Notes under the pieces: model-generated
Database searches by the model: none
Told to the model about the DNA's origin: nothing
What the model saw: the letters and a program-made list of their open reading frames with translations, nothing else
Translations under genes and position numbers: made by a program
From: Candidatus Aenigmatarchaeota archaeon
GTDB taxonomy: Archaea > Aenigmatarchaeota > Aenigmatarchaeia > QMZP01 > JAUXAV01
DNA: 9,333 nt
Direction of reading: 5' to 3'
NCBI GenBank assembly: GCA_030619735.1
Contig: JAUXAV010000032.1
Coordinates: forward strand, 1 to 9,333
Shown: positions 5,301 through 9,333 of the stretch, one piece after another
How the letters are laid out: each line of letters starts with the position of its first letter
How positions within the stretch are numbered: the stretch's first letter is position 1

Positions 5301-6008
5301 ATGCCGCAGCCCATACCACCGAATTACATGGCATACGACAGGACCATAGTAGTCTTTTCGCCAGAGGGGAGACTCCTGCAGGTGGAGTATGCAAGGGAGG
5401 TAGTCAAGAGGGGCGCTACAGCTATAGGGGTAAAGACCCAGAACGCAGCAGTAATGGCTGCAATAAAGAGCACATCCCCCCTGATGACGCAGGGCTCATA
5501 CAAGAAGGTTTATGAAGTGGACAAGCACATAGGCCTTGTGAGCTCAGGCCTGTTAGCGGATGCAAGCGACCTTGTCTCCCTAGCAAGGGTAAAGGCCCAG
5601 GTAAACAAGATAACATATGGAGAACCAATATCCGTCCAGAGCCTGGCAAGATATATATGCAGCCGTAAGCATTTAGTGACCCAGTATGCAGGCGTCAGGC
5701 CCTATGGAGTGGGCCTTTTGATAGGCGGAAAAGACAAGTCAGGTATAAGGCTTTTTGAGACAGACCCCTCCGGGACCATGATAGAATGGGATGCCCAGGT
5801 AATAGGCAAGGGAGCGGACAAGGCAAAGAAGGTCCTGGAAAGGGGTTACAAGGACGGCATATCCCAGGAGGACGGGATAAGGCTTGTGCTCAAGGCCCTG
5901 AAGGCAAGTGAGAAGGGCATAACCCCTGATAGTGTTGAAGTTGCAATAATGGGTGAGAAGGAATTTAAAAGGCTCAGGCCGGAAGAGACAAAGAAATTCC
6001 TGAGATAG
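5301..6008 (+). CDS. psmA: Proteasome subunit alpha
   Basis: Alpha subunits form the outer gated rings of the archaeal 20S proteasome, which control substrate entry and dock the PAN or Cdc48 ATPase. The 235-residue product (from ATG 5301) shows YDR at residues 12-14 (the gate motif) and TIVVFSPEGRLLQVEYA (15-31), the alpha-subunit signature. It also has SSGLLADASDLV (81-92), GVRPYGVGLLIGG (131-143) and the closing strand SVEVAIMGEKEF (211-222). K69 aligns with the lysine of the pocket that receives the HbYX tail of activating ATPases. The N-terminus, MPQPIPPNYMA, is a few residues longer than in many relatives. The usual upstream neighbour pop5 is displaced by the glycosyltransferase and the IS remnant, but the downstream SBDS and exosome genes are in canonical order. 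The beta subunit is not in this window. Confidence 0.96.
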   Translation: MPQPIPPNYMAYDRTIVVFSPEGRLLQVEYAREVVKRGATAIGVKTQNAAVMAAIKSTSPLMTQGSYKKVYEVDKHIGLVSSGLLADASDLVSLARVKAQVNKITYGEPISVQSLARYICSRKHLVTQYAGVRPYGVGLLIGGKDKSGIRLFETDPSGTMIEWDAQVIGKGADKAKKVLERGYKDGISQEDGIRLVLKALKASEKGITPDSVEVAIMGEKEFKRLRPEETKKFLR

Positions 6009-6019
6009 GGTTGCGAATT

Positions 6020-6028
6020 CTAATATAC
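6020..6028 (+). promoter_or_regulatory. Possible TATA box for SBDS
   Basis: CTAATATAC in the 45-base psmA-SBDS interval is centred about 29-30 bases before the ATG at 6054. It could give a very short leader. No good Shine-Dalgarno site precedes the SBDS start; AAGGCGAATGTT is the only purine-rich stretch. Readthrough from psmA remains equally possible. Confidence 0.35.
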
Positions 6029-6053
6029 CATCAACAATTACAAGGCGAATGTT

Positions 6054-6755
6054 ATGGTTTCAATAGAAGAAGCGGTTATAGCAAGGATTTCCAGAGGGCA
6101 TGAGAGTTTTGAAATCCTGGTGGACCCGGAATTAGCCCTGAGATTCAAGAAAGGGGAAAGCGTCTCAATGGACAGGATGCTGGCGGTAAATGAGGTCTTC
6201 AAGGACGCCAGGAAGGGGGAAAAGGTCTCCCCTTCAGAGCTGGAAAAGAACTTCGGCTCCTCTGACCCCCTGAAGGTCGCTGAGAAAATCCTGAAGGAGG
6301 GCGACGTCCAGCTGAAGACCGAGCAGAGAAGGGAGATGGTTGAAGAGAAGAAAAAGCAGATAGCAGCCATAATCTCAAAGCAGGGCATGGACCCCAGGAC
6401 CAAGCTCCCCCATCCCATACAAAGGATTCTTAATGCAATGGAGCAGGCCCATGTCAATATTGACCCGTTCAAGCCCGCCCGGGCCCAGGTGAACCCTGTC
6501 CTGGAAAAGCTCAGGGAGATACTCCCCATCTCCACGGAAAAGATAGAGGTGGCGGTCAAAATCCCTGTGGAGTTTGCAGGAAAGGCAAGCCATATAATAA
6601 GGGAGATAACCGAGATAAAGAAGGAGGAATGGAGGCAGGACCACTGGTTCGCCATAATAGAAATCCCTGCAGGCATGCAGGCCGATATATACGAGAAGCT
6701 CAACTCCCTGACCTCCGGGAGGGCTGATGTGAAGCTGGTAAAGGAAAAGCTTTAA
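6054..6755 (+). CDS. Ribosome maturation factor SBDS (Sdo1 homologue)
   Basis: SBDS/Sdo1 binds the large ribosomal subunit. In eukaryotes it helps the elongation-factor-like GTPase release eIF6, and archaeal members are thought to act in 50S maturation. The 233-residue protein has the family's three domains. The N-terminal FYSH domain spans about 1-87, with SFEILVDPELALRFKKGE and the conserved GDVQLKTEQR at 83-92. A helical middle domain covers about 95-160 and includes DPRTKLPHPIQRILNAME. A C-terminal ferredoxin-like domain follows, with ISTEKIEVAVKIP and a terminal WFAIIEIPAG segment. Length is standard for archaea. It lies between psmA and rrp4 as in the conserved archaeal gene string. A 136-base break with inverted repeats follows before rrp4, so this gene may end the first transcription unit. 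Confidence 0.95.
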   Translation: MVSIEEAVIARISRGHESFEILVDPELALRFKKGESVSMDRMLAVNEVFKDARKGEKVSPSELEKNFGSSDPLKVAEKILKEGDVQLKTEQRREMVEEKKKQIAAIISKQGMDPRTKLPHPIQRILNAMEQAHVNIDPFKPARAQVNPVLEKLREILPISTEKIEVAVKIPVEFAGKASHIIREITEIKKEEWRQDHWFAIIEIPAGMQADIYEKLNSLTSGRADVKLVKEKL

Positions 6756-6756
6756 A

Positions 6757-6780
6757 CAAGCTCTTTTCAGAAAGAGCTTG
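6757..6780. repeat. Perfect 10-bp inverted repeat directly after SBDS
   Basis: CAAGCTCTTT (6757-6766) pairs exactly with AAAGAGCTTG (6771-6780) around a TCAG loop. It begins two bases after the SBDS stop codon. No T-rich tract follows, so it is not a classical bacterial-type terminator. It could be an mRNA 3'-end stabiliser or processing site, or part of a small repeat element together with the next inverted repeat. Confidence 0.7.
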
Positions 6781-6790
6781 AGCAGAAAGG

Positions 6791-6827
6791 AGGTGCCCTG
6801 GCATTCGCTTCGCTCATTCGGGCACCT
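6791..6827. repeat. Second inverted repeat with GAGCGAAGCGA-type core
   Basis: AGGTGCCC (6791-6798) pairs with GGGCACCT (6820-6827). The loop between them holds CATTCG-CTTCGCT-CATTCG, with a direct CATTCG repeat. On the minus strand the core reads GAATGAGCGAAGCGAATG. This resembles the cores of small dispersed palindromic repeats seen in many prokaryote genomes, but only one copy is in this window, so its repeat nature is inferred. The left arm overlaps AAAGGAGGTG, an SD-like sequence with no usable start codon behind it. Confidence 0.5.
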
Positions 6828-6843
6828 TCCAAGAGCCAAAAGC

Positions 6844-6852
6844 TTTAAATAT
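6844..6852 (+). promoter_or_regulatory. TATA box for the rrp4-rrp41-rrp42 unit
   Basis: TTTAAATAT is a strong archaeal TATA match about 44 bases before the ATG at 6892. Initiation near 6873 would leave a leader of about 19 bases. A second AT-rich candidate, ATAAATAAG (6862-6870), sits about 26 bases before the ATG and would give a leaderless transcript. Either way, the exosome genes seem able to be transcribed separately from psmA and SBDS. Confidence 0.5.
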
Positions 6853-6891
6853 AGAGAATTCATAAATAAGAGTTTAAGAGAGAAGAAAGAT

Positions 6892-7710
6892 ATGGAAGAG
6901 AAAGATGCTGGAGAAAAGAAGGCGCCGGCAAAGGAAGAAAAGCCACAAGCAAAAGGCCTTCTGAAAAAGGAAAGGGAATTCGTAGTCCCAGGGGACAAGA
7001 TAGTGGATTCTATGGAATTCCTGCCGGGCAAGAACTGCTTCAGGGACGGCAACTCCATTTATGCAAAGAAAATCGGCATTGTCAGTGTAAATGGCAGGGT
7101 GGTTTCTGCCATAGCCCTTAATTCTGTCTATGACCCAAAGACAGATGACATGGTGATAGGCGAGGTGACAGAGATAAGGGACAACGGCTGGGTTGTGGAT
7201 ATAAAATCCCCATACCATGCCCTTCTTCCCCTCTCACAGGTGGGGGAATACGTGGACCCTGCCAGGGGGGACATGGCAAGGATTTACAATATAGGCGACA
7301 TGCTCTACTGCAGGGTTTCCCAGGTCACCACTGCAAAAAGGATAGATGTCAGCATGCTGGACCGAAGAACCAGGAAGTTCCATGGGGGGAGAATCCTGGA
7401 GGTCAATCCCGCAAAGGTCCCCAGGATTATAGGAAAGCTGGGCTCCATGATAAACATGATAAAGGACAAGACAGGCTGCATAACAATCGCAGGCCAGAAC
7501 GGCTTAATCTGGCTCATGGGAGAGAAGCCCGTCCAGGACCTCGCGATAAAGGCCATAAGGACGATTGAAAAGGAATCCCACAAGGACGGCCTGACGAACA
7601 GGATAGGGGAGATGCTTGACAAGGCCGGAGGCGCCGGGAAACCGGCAGCAAAAGCAGAGCCCGCCAAGACAGAGCCTGCAAAAGCCCCTGAGAAGGAGGA
7701 GAAGAAATAA
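6892..7710 (+). CDS. rrp4: Exosome RNA-binding subunit Rrp4
   Basis: Rrp4 is one of the two cap proteins of the archaeal exosome. It sits on the Rrp41-Rrp42 ring, binds RNA and feeds it, preferably A-rich, into the pore. The 272-residue product has an N-terminal domain (about 28-80, with VVPGDKIVD) and an S1 domain (about 85-155, with IGEVTEIRDNGWVVDI and IDVSMLDRRTRK). A KH domain lies at about 165-230 with the GxxG loop in RIIGKLGSM (178-186). Two low-complexity tails flank these: a Lys/Glu/Ala-rich 26-residue N-terminus and an Ala/Pro/Lys/Glu C-terminus from about 245. The ATG at 6892 is chosen because it follows the TATA box. The open frame upstream to 6778 starts at TTG, runs through the inverted repeats and encodes nothing family-like. 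rrp41 follows after two bases. Confidence 0.94.
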   Translation: MEEKDAGEKKAPAKEEKPQAKGLLKKEREFVVPGDKIVDSMEFLPGKNCFRDGNSIYAKKIGIVSVNGRVVSAIALNSVYDPKTDDMVIGEVTEIRDNGWVVDIKSPYHALLPLSQVGEYVDPARGDMARIYNIGDMLYCRVSQVTTAKRIDVSMLDRRTRKFHGGRILEVNPAKVPRIIGKLGSMINMIKDKTGCITIAGQNGLIWLMGEKPVQDLAIKAIRTIEKESHKDGLTNRIGEMLDKAGGAGKPAAKAEPAKTEPAKAPEKEEKK

Positions 7711-7712
7711 TT

Positions 7713-8402
7713 ATGAAAAGGGAAGACGGAAGAAAGCCGGATGAGATGAGGCCCCTTGTGATAAAGGCAGGTGTCCTGAAGGAGGCCAATGGTTCTGCCC
7801 TGGTGAAGCTGGGAAAGACCACTGCAATAGCTGCGGTGTACGGACCAAGGGAGACCCATCCAAGGCATCTGACCCGGCCCGACAAGGCCTTACTCAGGTG
7901 CTATTACAATATGGCGCCGTTCTCAACAAATGACAGGGTAAGGCCGGGGAGGAGCAGGAGGAGTACAGAGATTGCAAAGGTCACCAGGGAGGCCCTGGAA
8001 CCGGCCCTGTTCCTGGAGGAGTTCCCCAAGGCAAGCATTGAGGTCTTTATAGAAATCCTGCAGGCGGATGCAGGAACCAGGACAGCAGGGATAAACGCCG
8101 CCTCTGTTGCCCTGGCTGATGCAGGAATCCCCATGAGGGACCTTGTAACCTCCATAGCGGCAGGCAGGATTGACAAGACCCCAATCCTGGACCTTGCAGG
8201 AAAGGAAGAAGAGGAGACAGAATGCGACCTGCCGATAGCCTATATGCCCAGGGAGAAGAAGATAACGCTTATGCAGATGGATGGTGATATTGCGCAGAAG
8301 AACCTGAGGGAAGTGATTGATACCGCCATAAAGGTATGCGAACAGATTTATGAAAAGCAGAAGGAAGCCTTAAAGGAGAGATGGGTAGGTGAAGGGAAAT
8401 GA
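7713..8402 (+). CDS. rrp41: Exosome catalytic subunit Rrp41
   Basis: Rrp41 is the active RNase PH-like subunit of the hexameric exosome ring. It degrades RNA 3' to 5' with phosphate and can run in reverse to add tails. The 229-residue product shows KREDGRKPDEMRPL at the N-terminus (the RPDGR-type opening). RPGRSRRSTEIAKVTREALEP follows at 77-97, with the RNA-binding arginine pair at about 82-83. The core strand IEILQADAGTRTAGINAA spans 113-130, and ETECDLPIAYMP spans 168-179. D172 in CDLPIA aligns with the catalytic aspartate of archaeal Rrp41 (the family's ADxPIA), so the enzyme looks active. AAGGAGGAG lies about 11 bases upstream, inside the end of rrp4. The gene overlaps rrp42 by four bases (ATGA at 8399-8402), giving coupled synthesis of the ring partners. 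Confidence 0.96.
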   Translation: MKREDGRKPDEMRPLVIKAGVLKEANGSALVKLGKTTAIAAVYGPRETHPRHLTRPDKALLRCYYNMAPFSTNDRVRPGRSRRSTEIAKVTREALEPALFLEEFPKASIEVFIEILQADAGTRTAGINAASVALADAGIPMRDLVTSIAAGRIDKTPILDLAGKEEEETECDLPIAYMPREKKITLMQMDGDIAQKNLREVIDTAIKVCEQIYEKQKEALKERWVGEGK

Positions 8403-9172
8403 TAATGCAGAGCGAATATATTATGAACCTTGCATCCAAGGGCCTGAGGATTGACAACAGGAAGCCCGAGGATTTCAGGGAGATAAAGCTGGAGAAGGGC
8501 GTAACAGGGAATGCAGAGGGCTCTGCCAGAATCAGGATGGGCAAAACAGAGATAATGGTAGGGATCAAGATGGGGGTTGGCGTGCCCTTCCCTGATTCCC
8601 TGGACAAGGGAGTTTTAATAGTCGGCGCGGAGTTCTCACCCATAGCCTCACCCAGCTTTGAGAAGGGCCCCCCAAGGGAGGAGGCAATAGAGCTCGCAAG
8701 GGTTATAGACCGGGGAATAAGGGAGTCAAAGGCAATAGATTTGGAGAATCTCTGCATAAAGAAGGGGGAGAAGGTCTGGATGGTCTTCATAGACATCCAT
8801 ATACTGAACCATGATGGAAACCTTATTGACGCTGCCGGCCTGGCCTCAATTCAGGCTTTGCTTGATGCCAAGATGCCTGAATACATTGAGAAGGAGGAGA
8901 AGGTCAATTACGAGAAAAGGACAAAGCCTTTTCCTGTAAAGTTCAAGCCCGTGCCTGTTACAGTGGTAAAGATGGGGGAGAGTTTCTTTATAGACCCCAG
9001 CCTTGAGGAGGAGAATGCACTGGGGGCAAGGTTCACTATTACAACAATGGACAACGGGAACATATGCGCCATGCAGAAGGGCGGGGTCGAAGCCCTGAAA
9101 ATCGAGGAGATAGACAGGATTTTTGATTTGGCCGTCAGGAAGGCAGGGGAGCTCAGGAAGCTCCTTAAATAA
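8399..9172 (+). CDS. rrp42: Exosome ring subunit Rrp42 (non-catalytic RNase PH-like)
   Basis: Rrp42 alternates with Rrp41 in the ring and helps form the RNA-binding active site without being catalytic itself. The 257-residue product contains GLRIDNRKPEDFREIKLEKGV (15-35) and the strand TEIMVGIKMGVGVPFPD (50-66). It also has EAIELARVIDRGIRESKAIDL (95-115) with the conserved DRGIRES, and IDIHILNHDGNLIDAAGLAS (131-150), the family's VDVxVLDxDGNLxDAA pattern. The position matching the Rrp41 catalytic Asp region reads KFKPVPVTVVKMG, as expected for Rrp42. A GGTGA site at 8388-8392 lies six bases before the ATG at 8399. A second in-frame ATG at 8405 has poorer spacing. The L37Ae gene follows after 20 bases. 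Confidence 0.95.
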   Translation: MIMQSEYIMNLASKGLRIDNRKPEDFREIKLEKGVTGNAEGSARIRMGKTEIMVGIKMGVGVPFPDSLDKGVLIVGAEFSPIASPSFEKGPPREEAIELARVIDRGIRESKAIDLENLCIKKGEKVWMVFIDIHILNHDGNLIDAAGLASIQALLDAKMPEYIEKEEKVNYEKRTKPFPVKFKPVPVTVVKMGESFFIDPSLEEENALGARFTITTMDNGNICAMQKGGVEALKIEEIDRIFDLAVRKAGELRKLLK

Positions 9173-9192
9173 AGAAGGCACAGTGTGATTTC

Positions 9193-9333
9193 ATGCCAAG
9201 GACAAAAAAGGTCGGCATTGCAGGGAAGCACGGCGCCAGATACGGCCTGAGGGTAAGGAAAAGGAACATAGTAATCGGAAGGCTCAGGAAGGCCAGGAAA
9301 TGCCCCAAATGCCTGAAGCCCGGGCTGAAAAGG
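9193..9333 (+). CDS. rpl37ae: Large-subunit ribosomal protein L37Ae, 5' part (47 codons), cut by window end
   Basis: L37Ae (eL43) is a small zinc-ribbon protein of the archaeal and eukaryotic large ribosomal subunit. The visible 47 residues begin PRTKKVGIAGKHGARYGLRVR, the standard opening of the family. They run to CPKC (Cys37 and Cys40), the first half of the C2-C2 zinc site; the second CxxC must lie beyond the window. The frame is open to the last base. A weak GTGAT (9184-9188) precedes the ATG at 9193 by four bases. It follows rrp42 as in the conserved archaeal exosome superoperon. Confidence 0.93.
   Translation, partial: MPRTKKVGIAGKHGARYGLRVRKRNIVIGRLRKARKCPKCLKPGLKR

Noticed and set aside
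6038..6703. 221-codon hydrophobic minus-strand frame opposite SBDS
   Set aside because: Its Ser/Phe/Ile-rich composition is the mirror of Lys/Glu/Asp-rich SBDS codons; SBDS itself is unambiguous.
6778..6891. N-terminal extension of Rrp4 from the TTG at 6778
   Set aside because: It runs through two inverted repeats and the TATA box, starts with TTG at a hairpin end, and encodes nothing like the Rrp4 family.

Overview
The window is a stretch of archaeal chromosome. The evidence is gene content: archaeal-type adenylate kinase, an EMC3-like (DUF106) membrane protein, the RNase P proteins Rpp30 and Pop5, proteasome alpha, SBDS, exosome subunits Rrp4, Rrp41 and Rrp42, and ribosomal protein L37Ae. 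TATA boxes lie about 25 bases before several start codons, and GGAGGTG/GAGGTGA Shine-Dalgarno sites mark others. Coding sequences strongly prefer AGG/AGA for Arg and ATA for Ile. I cannot place the organism to phylum. The compact layout and divergent proteins would fit a DPANN-type or other uncultivated archaeon, but that is inference.

Layout. Positions 1-795 hold the 3' part of an adenylate kinase gene followed by the EMC3/DUF106 gene; in many archaea these two follow secY. Positions 824-2119 encode a cytoplasmic eight-repeat PQQ-type beta-propeller with its own TATA box. A possible small minus-strand gene (2127-2396) converges on it. Positions 2469-3502 hold rpp30 and pop5, overlapping as ATGA. 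A minus-strand GT4-like glycosyltransferase (3507-4958) converges on pop5. Positions 4959-5300 contain no intact gene but carry the right end of an IS200/IS605-type element: the last codons of tnpB, the terminal hairpin and a TATA box placed as if to drive a short RNA. Positions 5301-9333 hold psmA, SBDS, rrp4, rrp41, rrp42 and the start of rpl37ae, all on the plus strand.

How the genes work together. rpp30-pop5-psmA-SBDS-rrp4-rrp41-rrp42-rpl37ae is the well-known archaeal 'exosome superoperon', which joins tRNA 5' processing, protein degradation, ribosome maturation and 3'-to-5' RNA decay. Here it is split between pop5 and psmA by the inverted glycosyltransferase gene and the transposon remnant. 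The downstream half appears to have acquired or kept its own promoter just before psmA. A second break, 136 bases rich in inverted repeats, lies between SBDS and rrp4.

The most interesting item is the isolated IS200/IS605 right end at about 5085-5242. It keeps what an omega/reRNA-type guide-RNA scaffold would need (hairpins, conserved end, possible promoter) without a tnpB gene, and its would-be guide falls on the psmA promoter.
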